The position numbers and the translations under genes were made by a program. A DNA stretch of 64,000 nt from Pseudomonas ovata (GTDB taxonomy: Bacteria; Pseudomonadota; Gammaproteobacteria; Pseudomonadales; Pseudomonadaceae): the NCBI RefSeq assembly GCF_003131185.1, contig NZ_QFFU01000013.1:62001-126000 (forward strand). Reading direction: 5' to 3'. Each line of letters begins with the position of its first letter. Position 1 is the first letter of the stretch. Positions 17,932-27,800 of this stretch are shown here, one piece after another. The notes beneath the pieces were generated by a model. That model did not search any database, had not been told where the DNA came from, and worked only from the letters and a program-made list of their open reading frames with translations.

Positions 17932-19125
17932 ATGCATCGCGCCGATGATATAGCCAACTTGTTCCAGAAACTGGATACGAGTACGGACGCCTATGTGGAA
18001 ATAAACACCGAATTCGATTTTCAGGAGCCACCTGCGCCTCCAGCGCGCCCGGTGGCTGTGGCTGTAAAGCCGGTGATCGAGACGCGTATTGCAAAGCCGG
18101 ATTCTCAGGTCTCCTTGAGGGCACAACAGGCCAGTGCGCCTGCATTACAGGCCCCGGCGATGCCTGTGGCAGCTCCTGAGCCTGGCCACGCTTCGACGTC
18201 CGCGCCAACGCCTGCGCGCCCTGTGGCGATGCCATTGCGCTCGTTGTTGGCCGAGGTGGCCAGTGCCCGTCAGGCCGAAGCGGAAAAGCGCAACCATGAA
18301 GCCTTGCAACAGGCGTTGTCCAAGTCGGCACCGCCGGCCATCCAGGCCTGTGTGATTGCGCTCGTGTCGGCCAAGGGCGGGGTCGGCAAGAGCACATTGT
18401 GCGCCGCGCTGGCGCGTCTGGTGGGGTTGCCCGGCGGGCGCACGGTGGCCGTGGAGCTCGACCCCCAGAATTGCCTGTATCATCACTTCGATGCCAGTCC
18501 CGATGTCGCCGGCCTGGCCCCCGGCAGCCTGCGCGGCGAGGCCTGGAGTGACCTGCTGCTGACCGGCCCGGATGCCACCCAGGTACTGCCTTATGGCACG
18601 CTGACGGCCGACGAGCGCAGCACCCTGGAACAGTACCTCGATCACGACCCGCACTGGCTGGTCCGGCAGCTCGAGCGCCTGAATCTCACCGCTCGCGATG
18701 TACTGGTGCTGGACGTTGCATCGGGCCCGTCGCGTTACCTGGACCAGGCACTCAACGCGGCCAGCCATGTGCTGGTCGTCGTCGATACGGAGGCGGCTGG
18801 CTACCTGACGCTGGAGGCCATGGAGCGTGCCCTGGAACCGCTGGCCGAGCGCTGCCAGCCGCCGGTGTGCCATTACGTGATCAACCGCGTCGAGGCTTCC
18901 CGCAGTTTCAGTGCCGACATGCATGAAGTGCTGTGCCGTCGTCTGGGCGAGCGTGTGCTGGGCCGGGTGCGGCTTGATCAGAAGATCGCCGAGGCGCTGG
19001 CTTTCGGTACACCTCTTTTACCGGCTCAGGCCCCGACGAAGGGCGTGCAGGACCTGTCTGAGCTGGGACGCCGCCTCACCGCCCTTCTCATGGCCGGGCG
19101 AGAGCAAGCGGTGGAACGCTCATGA
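17932..19125 (+). CDS. wssA: WssA, BcsQ-like ATPase with N-terminal BcsR/BcsP-like segment
   Basis: First gene of the acetyl-cellulose operon; 397 residues. The C-terminal 250 residues form a MinD/ParA-type ATPase with a canonical P-loop, SAKGGVGKSTLCAAL (about residues 143-157), and DPQNCLYHHF; its role by family is positioning or assembling the synthase. The first 25 residues, with RADDIANLF and AYVEI, follow the same pattern as the stand-alone BcsR of the first operon (RADDIARLK, HYVDIS). A Pro/Ala-rich linker (about 35-110) connects the two. This looks like a fusion of a BcsR/BcsP-like peptide to BcsQ. ATG 17932 has AAGAGG upstream. Overlaps wssB by ATGA. Confidence 0.9.
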   Translation: MHRADDIANLFQKLDTSTDAYVEINTEFDFQEPPAPPARPVAVAVKPVIETRIAKPDSQVSLRAQQASAPALQAPAMPVAAPEPGHASTSAPTPARPVAMPLRSLLAEVASARQAEAEKRNHEALQQALSKSAPPAIQACVIALVSAKGGVGKSTLCAALARLVGLPGGRTVAVELDPQNCLYHHFDASPDVAGLAPGSLRGEAWSDLLLTGPDATQVLPYGTLTADERSTLEQYLDHDPHWLVRQLERLNLTARDVLVLDVASGPSRYLDQALNAASHVLVVVDTEAAGYLTLEAMERALEPLAERCQPPVCHYVINRVEASRSFSADMHEVLCRRLGERVLGRVRLDQKIAEALAFGTPLLPAQAPTKGVQDLSELGRRLTALLMAGREQAVERS

Positions 19126-21341
19126 ATGCGCCGTTACCCGAAGTGCCTGGGCTGCCGACCTCTGCGCAAGGACGGCTGCAGCGCTTGCAGGGGTGGTTTG
19201 ATGCACGCTCGCCGGGCACGATCAAGCGGTTGAAGCGGGCCGGCATGCTGGTGGGGACGCTGCTGTTTTTCTCGATCATTTCAGTGCCCTTCGACTTGCT
19301 GACCCAGGGTGTTTTCGGTGTCATGTGTTTCTTCGCGGCCGTGCTGCTGCGCCGATCGGCCAGCCGTCTGGCAATCCTGGCCATGATCGTGCTGTCGCTG
19401 GTCATGTCGCTGCGCTACGTGTACTGGCGCATGACGTCCACACTGGGCTTCGAGAACAGCCTCGACATGATGTTTGGTCTGGGCCTGTTGCTGGCCGAGC
19501 TGTATGCGCTGGTGGTGTTGTTGTGCGGCTACCTGCAAACCTGCTGGCCGCTGCATCGCAAGCCGGTGCTGATGCAGGGCGCGCCGGACACCTGGCCGGT
19601 GGTGGATGTGTTCATTCCCACCTACAACGAGTCGCTGTCGATCGTGAAGCTGACCCTCTTTGCCGCCCAGGCCATTGACTGGCCGCGCGACAAATTGCGG
19701 GTGCACCTGCTCGATGACGGCAAGCGCGACGAGTTTCGCGAGTTCTGCGCGCAGATCGGGGTCAACTACATCACCCGTGACAACAATCACCACGCCAAGG
19801 CCGGTAACCTCAACGAAGCGCTGAAGGTCACCGATGGCGAGTACGTGGCCATCTTTGACGCCGACCACGTACCGACCCGTTCTTTCCTGCAGATGGGCAT
19901 GGGCTGGTTCATCAAGGATCCCAGGCTGTCGATGTTGCAGACGCCGCACTTTTTCTTTTCGCCGGATCCGTTTGAAAAGAACCTCGACACCTTCCGCAGC
20001 GTACCCAACGAAAACGAGCTGTTCTATGGCGTGGTACAGGATGGCAGTGACCTGTGGAACGCCGCGTTTTTCTGTGGCTCGTGCGCCATCATCCGCCGTC
20101 AGGCGCTGGAAGAAATCGGCGGCGTGGCGACCGAGACGGTGACCGAGGATGCCCATACCGCACTCAAGCTCAGCCGCGCCGGCTACAACACCGCTTACCT
20201 GGCCATCCCGCAGGCGGCGGGCCTGGCCACTGAAAGCCTGTCGCGGCACATTCGCCAGCGGGTGCGCTGGGCACGCGGCATGGCGCAGATCTTTCGTACC
20301 GATAATCCCTTGTTGGGCCGTGGCCTGACACTGGGCCAGCGGTTCTGTTATTTCAACGCCATGCTGCACTTTTTCTATGGCCTGCCGCGCCTGGTGTTTC
20401 TGACCGCGCCGCTGGCCTTTCTGTTTTTCGATGCGCGCATCTTCCATGCCTCGGCGCTGATGATCGCGGTGTACGTGTTGCCGCATATCCTGCATTCCAG
20501 CCTCACCAACTCGACCATGCAGGGGCGTTTTCGCCATTCGTTCTGGAACGAGGTCTACGAGACGGTTCTGGCCTGGTACATCCTGGGGCCGGTGATCATG
20601 GCCCTGGTCAATCCCAGGTTCGGTGGCTTCAACGTCACCGACAAGGGCGGGATCATCGACGAGAAGTTCTTCGAGTGGCGCCTGGCGCGTCCGTACATCG
20701 TGCTGCTGGGGCTGAACCTGTGCGGTCTGGTGGTGGCCTTGACGATGCTGGTCCGGGGCAGCAACGAAGAAGGTGTGGCGGTGACCGTGCTGATCAACCT
20801 GGCCTGGACGCTGTACAACATCATGATCACCGGCGCGGCCGTGGCCGTGGCCAGCGAAACCCGCCAAGTGCGCCGTGAGCCGCGGGTGGCCGCCAGCCTG
20901 CCGATCCGCCTGGAGCGGGCCGACGGCAGCGTACTGGACGCCGTGACCCTGGATTTTTCGCAACAGGGCCTGGGCCTGCGGTTGCCCGAAGGACAAGGCA
21001 TCGCACGGGGCGAAGCCTTGCAGGTCGTGCTGTTTCGCAAAGACACGCTCAGCCGGTTTCCCGCCACTGTGGTCTTCAGCCATGGCTCGATGGCCGGTGT
21101 GCAGTTCGACCCTCTGACCCTGCGCCAGCAAAGCGATCTGGTGCGCCTGACCTTTTCACGTGCCGACACCTGGGCGGCGACCTGGGGCCGCGGCGCCATC
21201 GACACCCCGCTCAAGGCCATGTGTGAAGTCTGCAAGGTCAGTCTGCGCGGGGTTCGCGAGCTGTTGAGCGCCACCCGCCAGGCCTTGCACGCCCGACGTA
21301 CTGCTGAACCCGCTTGCGACTCTGTAATGGAAAAATCATGA
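19122..21341 (+). CDS. wssB: WssB, cellulose synthase catalytic subunit (BcsA type)
   Basis: GT2 inner-membrane synthase of 739 residues, the size of the SBW25-type WssB and shorter than BcsA of the first operon because it lacks the N-terminal extension. Motifs: FDADH (Asp246), TEDAH (Asp343), QRVRW (379-383), the hydrophobic helices around them, and a C-terminal PilZ domain with RREPR (584-588) and DFSQQG. It should need c-di-GMP for activity. Its core is closely similar to BcsA (shared blocks such as TESLS, WARGMAQIFRTDNPLLGRGL), showing paralogy between the two operons. Coupled to wssA and wssC by ATGA overlaps. Confidence 0.96.
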   Translation: MNAPLPEVPGLPTSAQGRLQRLQGWFDARSPGTIKRLKRAGMLVGTLLFFSIISVPFDLLTQGVFGVMCFFAAVLLRRSASRLAILAMIVLSLVMSLRYVYWRMTSTLGFENSLDMMFGLGLLLAELYALVVLLCGYLQTCWPLHRKPVLMQGAPDTWPVVDVFIPTYNESLSIVKLTLFAAQAIDWPRDKLRVHLLDDGKRDEFREFCAQIGVNYITRDNNHHAKAGNLNEALKVTDGEYVAIFDADHVPTRSFLQMGMGWFIKDPRLSMLQTPHFFFSPDPFEKNLDTFRSVPNENELFYGVVQDGSDLWNAAFFCGSCAIIRRQALEEIGGVATETVTEDAHTALKLSRAGYNTAYLAIPQAAGLATESLSRHIRQRVRWARGMAQIFRTDNPLLGRGLTLGQRFCYFNAMLHFFYGLPRLVFLTAPLAFLFFDARIFHASALMIAVYVLPHILHSSLTNSTMQGRFRHSFWNEVYETVLAWYILGPVIMALVNPRFGGFNVTDKGGIIDEKFFEWRLARPYIVLLGLNLCGLVVALTMLVRGSNEEGVAVTVLINLAWTLYNIMITGAAVAVASETRQVRREPRVAASLPIRLERADGSVLDAVTLDFSQQGLGLRLPEGQGIARGEALQVVLFRKDTLSRFPATVVFSHGSMAGVQFDPLTLRQQSDLVRLTFSRADTWAATWGRGAIDTPLKAMCEVCKVSLRGVRELLSATRQALHARRTAEPACDSVMEKS

Positions 21342-23632
21342 TCTGCAAATCGATTGCCAGCCGTCAGGCCGGCGGTGCATCACGCTGCCTGGCGGCCTTT
21401 GTGTCGTCGCTGTTGCTGCTGGGGAGCAGTGCCTCGAGCATGGCCGCCCCGGCCGCCCCGTTGATCAGCCCGCCCGTCGCGGTGCCCGCACCAGGCGTGC
21501 CTGGCAACGACATCTCCGTCACGCTCGAGCAACTGGGGCGCAATTACCCGATGGTGCTGCGCGGCGTTGATTCGAACGACACGGTCAACTTCAACGTGCG
21601 CGCCGACAAGGTGGTGACCGGTGCGCGCCTGACGTTGCAATACAGCTATTCACCGTCCTTGTTACCGGACCTGTCGCAGATCAACGTGCTGGTCAACGAC
21701 GAAGTGGCGGCCAGCCTGCCGTTACTCAAGGAAGGCGCCGGCCAGCCGCAGAGCCGCACGGTCGAGATTCCGGCGCACCTGATCACCGAGTTCAACCGCC
21801 TGAGCCTGCAGTTCATCGGCCACTATTCGATGGGCTGCGAAAACCCGCAGCATTCCAGCCTGTGGGCGCGGATCAACAGCGACACGCGCCTGGACCTGCA
21901 GGTTTCACCCTTCACCCTGGCCAACGATCTGTCGATTCTGCCGCTGCCGTTTTTTGATCGCCGTGACGACCGTGATGTAACGCTGCCGGTGGTCATGGGC
22001 GCCTCGCCCGACCACGCCACGCTTGAAGCCGCCGGCGCACTGGCGTCCTGGATCGGCGCGCTCAAGGGCCCTTCGCGAATCGCGACGTTCCCGACGCATT
22101 TCGACAACCTGCCGGCCGAGGGCAATGCCCTGGTGCTGCTCAAGGGCAGCGGCCCCCTGCAGCTGGGCGGCCTGACGATGCCGGCCGCCAAGGGGCCGAC
22201 CCTGACGATGATGCCGCACCCGAACGACCCGGGCAGCAAACTGCTGGTCATCACCGGTCGTGACTCGGCCGAGCTCAAACTGGCGGTCAATGCCGTGGTG
22301 CTCGGCAGCCAGGGCCTGGCTGGCAGCAGCGCGTTGATCGAGCGGGTCGAGGTGCTCAAGCCACGCCGGCCTTACGACGCGCCGAACTGGCTGCCCAGCG
22401 ACCGGCCGGTCAAGCTGGGTGAACTGATCGAGACCCGCAAGCTGGATGTGGTCGGTTACGCACCGGGCGATATCACCATCCCGCTGAACCTGCCCCCGGA
22501 CCTGTTCAACTGGCGTGAGGAGGGCGTGCCGTTGAAGCTCAAGTACCGCTACACGCCTCAACAGCGCTTCAACAACTCGTCGATCATCGTCAGTCTCAAT
22601 GACCGCCTGATCAGAGCCGAGTCGCTGCCGTCGGAGGAAAAGCTCGCCGGCTCGACCCTGTCCAGCCTCACCGGCGACAACGCCATGGTCAGCCGTGAAA
22701 TGGACATGTACCTGCCGCTCAATGCGGCGGCCCTGCAATCGCGCCTGCAACTGCGCTACATGTACGACTACATCAAGCAGGGCGAATGCCAGGACATCAT
22801 CATCGACAACATGCGTGGCAGCATCGACCCCGAGTCGACCCTGGACCTGAGCGGCTACGACCACTTCATGGCCATGCCGAACCTGGGCGTGTTCAAGGAT
22901 TCGGGCTTTCCGTTCACCCGCTTGGCCGATCTGTCGCAGACCGCCGTGGTGTTGCCCGACAGCGCAACGGGCGAAGACATCAGCGCCTACCTGAGCGTGC
23001 TGGGCCGTTTCGGCGAGTCGACCGGCTACCCCGCGACCGGGGTTTCGGTGATCCAGGCGGCAGAGGTCTCCAGCGCCGCCGACAAGGACATTCTGGTGGT
23101 GTCCTCGGGGGCCAGCCAGCCCCTGCTCAAGCAATGGGCCGAGCACCTGCCAGCCCTTGGCGAGGGCCAGGGGCGCAGTTTCGAGATTTCCGACCTGGCT
23201 TTTCGCTTGCGTGACTGGATGAGTCCGGATCCTGATGAAAACCTGCGGCGCGCCCGTGTCGCCGTTGTGTTTTCCGGGAGTGCGCAAAGCACGTTCCTGA
23301 CCGGTTTCGAATCGCCCTTGCACAAAGGACGCAGTGTGATATTAATGTCCAGTGGCCAGTCTTCTGGCCTGGCCGACATGACCCGTGCGCTGGATACCAG
23401 CGATAAGGTGCAGGGCAGTCTGGTCGTGGTGCGTGGTGATTCGGTCGAGGCCTTGGTGGCCGATCAGCAGTATTTTGTCGGTGAGTTGAACCCGGTCAAG
23501 TACGTGCAATGGCTGATGTCACGCAATGTCCTGTTTGTCTTGCTCATCCTGGCGGTCTGCGTTGCCCTGGTCAGTGGCCTGGCCTATCTGGCTTTGCGCT
23601 CGCTGGCCAAGCGTCGTCTGGGAAATGGATAA
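21338..23632 (+). CDS. wssC: WssC, periplasmic cellulose synthase subunit (BcsB type)
   Basis: A 764-residue BcsB-family protein that pairs with WssB. A signal peptide (about residues 1-39, ending near SSMAAPA), two BcsB halves (FIGHYSMGCENP and YDAPNWLPSDRPV regions) and a C-terminal transmembrane anchor (about 735-757) are visible. It shares the order and length of BcsB in the first operon but is clearly divergent. ATG 21338 overlaps the wssB stop. Three bases separate it from the following cellulase gene. Confidence 0.95.
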   Translation: MICKSIASRQAGGASRCLAAFVSSLLLLGSSASSMAAPAAPLISPPVAVPAPGVPGNDISVTLEQLGRNYPMVLRGVDSNDTVNFNVRADKVVTGARLTLQYSYSPSLLPDLSQINVLVNDEVAASLPLLKEGAGQPQSRTVEIPAHLITEFNRLSLQFIGHYSMGCENPQHSSLWARINSDTRLDLQVSPFTLANDLSILPLPFFDRRDDRDVTLPVVMGASPDHATLEAAGALASWIGALKGPSRIATFPTHFDNLPAEGNALVLLKGSGPLQLGGLTMPAAKGPTLTMMPHPNDPGSKLLVITGRDSAELKLAVNAVVLGSQGLAGSSALIERVEVLKPRRPYDAPNWLPSDRPVKLGELIETRKLDVVGYAPGDITIPLNLPPDLFNWREEGVPLKLKYRYTPQQRFNNSSIIVSLNDRLIRAESLPSEEKLAGSTLSSLTGDNAMVSREMDMYLPLNAAALQSRLQLRYMYDYIKQGECQDIIIDNMRGSIDPESTLDLSGYDHFMAMPNLGVFKDSGFPFTRLADLSQTAVVLPDSATGEDISAYLSVLGRFGESTGYPATGVSVIQAAEVSSAADKDILVVSSGASQPLLKQWAEHLPALGEGQGRSFEISDLAFRLRDWMSPDPDENLRRARVAVVFSGSAQSTFLTGFESPLHKGRSVILMSSGQSSGLADMTRALDTSDKVQGSLVVVRGDSVEALVADQQYFVGELNPVKYVQWLMSRNVLFVLLILAVCVALVSGLAYLALRSLAKRRLGNG

Positions 23633-23635
23633 CCC

Positions 23636-24844
23636 ATGTTGGCTTTACTGATGACCCCACGTCGCAGGATGTGCTGGCTGGCAGCGTTGCTGGCCTGGGC
23701 AATACTGACTCCCCTGATGGCCGCCGAGCGCTGCGACGGCCCGACCTGGCCACTGTGGCAGAACTACGCCCAGCGCAATGTCCAGGAGGATGGACGCATG
23801 CTCGAGTCGAGCATGGAACCCAACCACAGCACCTCCGAAGGCCAGTCCTACGGTATGGTTTTCGCGCTGGTGGCCAATGACCGCAAGCGCTTCGACGCGC
23901 TGTGGTCATGGACGGTCGCCAACATGATGGGGTCTGACAAGACTCGTCTGCCAGGCTGGTTATGGGGGCAGGGCAAGGACGGTGCCTGGCAGCTCCAGGA
24001 TGCCAACTCGGCCTCCGATGCCGATTTATGGATGGCCTACACGCTGCTTGAAGCGGCGCGGCTCTGGCAGGCACCGGCCTACCGCACCGATGCGCTCGCG
24101 TTGCTCAAGACCATCGAGTCGCGACTGGTCGTCGACCTGCCAGGTGTAGGCAAAATGGTGCTGCCCGGTCCTGAAGGCTTTATCCAGCCCGATCACTTAT
24201 GGCGCCTGAATCCCAGTTACCTGCCCATTCCCTTGTTGCGCCGCCTGGCCAAGGAGGCGCCGAACGGTCCCTGGAAGGAAATCGCCGACAACACCCTCAA
24301 GATGATCCAGGCCTCCAGCCCCAAGGGCTTTGTGGCAGACTGGCTGGCGTATCGTGGCACTTCGCCAAAAACCGGCCTTTTCGTGATTGATCCTGCCAAA
24401 GGCGAGCTGGGCAGCTATGATGCGATCCGCGTTTACCTCTGGGCTGGCATGACGCCAGCCTCCGACCCGCTGGCGGCTGCTCTGCTGGCACGCCTGGACG
24501 GCATGTCGGCCAGCACCGCCTCGAGTGGCGTGCCGCCGGAAAAAGTCCAGGTCATGAGCGGCGCGAGCGAGGGCCAGGCGCCTTTCGGTTATTCGGCGGC
24601 GTTGTTGCCTTACTTCCAGGCCAAGGGACACACCTGGCTGGTTGCGCAACAACGACGCCTTGTCGAGCAGGGGATTGCCCGGGTCATGAAGCATGACCCG
24701 CAAGACCGCTCGGAACCTGCTTATTACAACCTTATGCTCAGCCTGTTTGCCTTGGGCTGGATTGAACAACGCTATCAGTTCCGCTCTGACGGAACGCTTG
24801 AATTGTCTTGGGAGACTTCATGCCCGCCAGTCGCCACACGTTAG
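23636..24844 (+). CDS. wssD: WssD, periplasmic endo-β-1,4-glucanase (BcsZ, GH8)
   Basis: GH8 cellulase of 402 residues with a Sec signal (about 1-30, ending near LMAAERCDG). The general acid Glu lies in NHSTSEGQSYGM (about residue 68), and the family blocks WLWGQ, DADLWMAYTLLEAARLW and RVYLWAGM follow. BcsZ-type enzymes trim the glucan in the periplasm and are required for proper export. This is the only cellulase gene of this kind in the window, so it may serve both cellulose systems. The gene overlaps the start of wssE by 25 nt. Confidence 0.95.
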   Translation: MLALLMTPRRRMCWLAALLAWAILTPLMAAERCDGPTWPLWQNYAQRNVQEDGRMLESSMEPNHSTSEGQSYGMVFALVANDRKRFDALWSWTVANMMGSDKTRLPGWLWGQGKDGAWQLQDANSASDADLWMAYTLLEAARLWQAPAYRTDALALLKTIESRLVVDLPGVGKMVLPGPEGFIQPDHLWRLNPSYLPIPLLRRLAKEAPNGPWKEIADNTLKMIQASSPKGFVADWLAYRGTSPKTGLFVIDPAKGELGSYDAIRVYLWAGMTPASDPLAAALLARLDGMSASTASSGVPPEKVQVMSGASEGQAPFGYSAALLPYFQAKGHTWLVAQQRRLVEQGIARVMKHDPQDRSEPAYYNLMLSLFALGWIEQRYQFRSDGTLELSWETSCPPVATR

Positions 24845-27800
24845 TTATCGGGCTACTTACAGCAATCGCCGCCAACAACGTTGCCAATGCTGAAACCTCC
24901 GCTGTACAGGCTCAATTGATTGAGCAGGGCCAGTACTGGCAGGCGCGTTCGAATGCCTCGCGGGCAGCCGAAGTCTGGCAGAAAGTACTGCAACAAGACC
25001 CCAACCAGGTGGATGCGCTGTATGGCATGGGCCTGATTGGCGTCAACAAGAACCAGCCCCAGCAGGCCCAATCCTACCTGGCACGCCTGCGCGCCCTGTC
25101 GCCGATGCCGGCGCAGGCGATCCAGCTGGAGCAGGACATTGCCCTGACCCAGCCGGAAAACAAGGCCTTGCTCGAGGAGGCCAGGCGTCTGGCCGATGCC
25201 GGTGAGCGTGACAAGGCCACGGCGGCGTTTCGCAAGCTGTTCAATGGCCGTGTGCCTCAAGGCTCTATCGGGCGTGAGTACTACACCAACCTGGGTTTCA
25301 GCAATGTTGACTGGCCCGAGGCCCGCCAGGGCTTCGAGCGCCTGATCAAGCAGCGCCCGAACGATTCGGTGCTGGCGCTGTTTTTCGCCAAGCACCTGGC
25401 GCGCCGCGAAGACAGCCGCGAAGAAGGCATCCGTGCCCTGGCCCGGCTGACCACCCACCCCGATATCGCCGGCGACGCCGACCAGAGCTGGCGCCTGGCG
25501 CTGGTCTGGAGCGGGCCGCCGACGGCGGCGCAGGTGCCATTGTTCGAGGCGTTTCTCAAGACCCATCCAGATGATCAGGAAGTGCGTGATCTGATGAACA
25601 AGGGTCGCCAGCAGGCCGGCACCGGTGCCGGTGCCGGTGCCGGTGCTTCAGGCTGGCAGCAGGACCCGCAGGTGGCCCGTGGCCTCAAGGCCCTGGAGAA
25701 AGGCGACCTGGCCACCGCTGAGGCGGCCTTCAACGAGCGGTTGAAAACCAAGGCCGATGATGCCGATGCCCTCGGTGGCCTGGGCGTAGTGCGTCAGCAA
25801 CAGAACCGCCCGGCCGAAGCCGAGCAACTGCTGACCCGCGCCGTCCGCCAGACCGGTGGTGGCCGCTGGAAAAGCGCGCTGGAAAATGTCCAGACCTGGA
25901 CGCAGCTGCAGCAGGCCCGCGACCTGCAGGCCAAGGGGCAGGGCGGCAAGGCACTGGAAACCGCCGCCCAAGCGGTGCGCCAGAACCCGGCCAATGTCGA
26001 TGTGCGCCTGGCCCAGGCCGATATCCAGGCCCAGGCCGGTCAGTTCGAAGCCGCGCATGCCAGTTATCGCCAGGTGCTGGCCGCCGACCGTGGCAATGCA
26101 CGGGCCACGCGCGGGCTGATCAATGTCCTGGCCCAGAGTGGCCAGGTCAATGAAGCGCTGCGCCTGATCGACACCTTGTCCGCAGCCGAACAGGCCAAGC
26201 TGGACGACAGCGGCAGCTTCAAGGCCTTGCGTGCCATTCAGGTCGCACGCCTGGCCGAGCAGCGCGGTGATACGCCGGCGGCCCAGGCCGCCCTGAGGGA
26301 GGCGGTCAGCAACGATCCGGACAATGTCTGGACACGTTTCGACCTGGCCCGCCTGTACCTCAAGACCAATGAGGCCTCCAAGGCCCGGGCGTTGATCGAC
26401 GACCTGCTCAAGAGCCAGCCGAACAACATCGATGCGCTCTACACCAGCGCCCTGCTGTCGGTGGAGATGGGCCAGTGGAAAGATGCCCAGGCCGCGTTTG
26501 CACGCATTCCCGTTGACCAGCGCACCCCTGAAATGAAAGCGCTGGCCGAAGAAGTCACCATGACGGTGCAGGTCAACCTGGCCGTCAGCATCGCCAAGCG
26601 CGGTCAGCGTCAGGAAGCGCTGGCGCTGCTTGACCGGCTGCTGCCGATGGCCAGTGCCACGCCGGAGCGTCAACTGACGCTGGCCAGTGCCTACATCGAC
26701 GCCGGTGAGGTCGAGCGCGGACGTGCCATGGCGCGCACGGCCATCGCCCAGATCCGCACGCCTTCGACCGATCGCACGCTGCAATACGCCGGCGTGCTGC
26801 TGACCGCAGGCGACGATGCACAGGTCAACCTGATCCTGCGCAACCTGCAAAGCCAGTCGATGAACGCGCAGACCCGCAAGCGCTATGACGATCTGCTGTA
26901 CCAATACCGTATTCGCCAGGCCGACCTGCTGCGCGAAGGCGGCGACCTGACCGGTGCCTACGACACCCTGGCCCCGGCCCTGGCCCAGCGCCCTGATGAT
27001 ATTCAGGGTGTGTCGGCGCATGCCCGGCTGTACACGGCCAAGGGTGACAGCGCCAAGGCGTTCCAGCTCTACAAGCCCTTGCTGCAGCGCCAGCCCAATG
27101 ACCCGCAAGTGCTGCTGGGTGCGGCCGATGCGGCGGTCAAGGCCAATGACCGCACGTTTGCCGACCAGGCACTGGCGCAGTTCCTGAGGCTGGGGCGCTA
27201 TGACGCGCTGACGCTGACCGAAGCGGCGCGCATCTACGAGAGCATTGGCAAGAGCGGCGCCGCCGAGGAACTGCTGCGCAAGGCGGTTTCCATCGAGCAG
27301 GGCGAGAAGCAGCGGGCGCTGGCCATGCAGGTCACGCAGTCCGCAGGTCCGAGCGCTGCCAGTGCCTCGCGCAGCGTGGCGGCCAACGACGCGATTCCGG
27401 CACCGGCCCAGGCCACGCTCAACGGCGACGCCGACAGCAGTGCGCTCACCGGTGCCCAGAGCGCGCTCAACCGCATTCTTGAAAAACGCAGCGGCTATGT
27501 CAGCCAGGGGCTGAGCGTGACCAGCAACAACAGCGAGGCCGGCCTGGGCAAGCTGACGATGGTCGAGGCACCGCTGGAGGTCAATATTCCGCTGGGCGAC
27601 AACCGCGTGGTGGTACGTGCCACGCCGGTGACGCTCAACAGCGGCAGCGTATCGGCCGATGCCGGCAGTCGCTTTGGTGATGGGTCGGCCGGTGCTGCAG
27701 GGTCGAACCGTGAAACCGGCGTGGGCCTTTCGGTGGGCTTCGAGCGCCCGGCCGAAGGCCTCAAGGCCGACATCGGCTCGACGCCGATGGGCTTCCAGTA

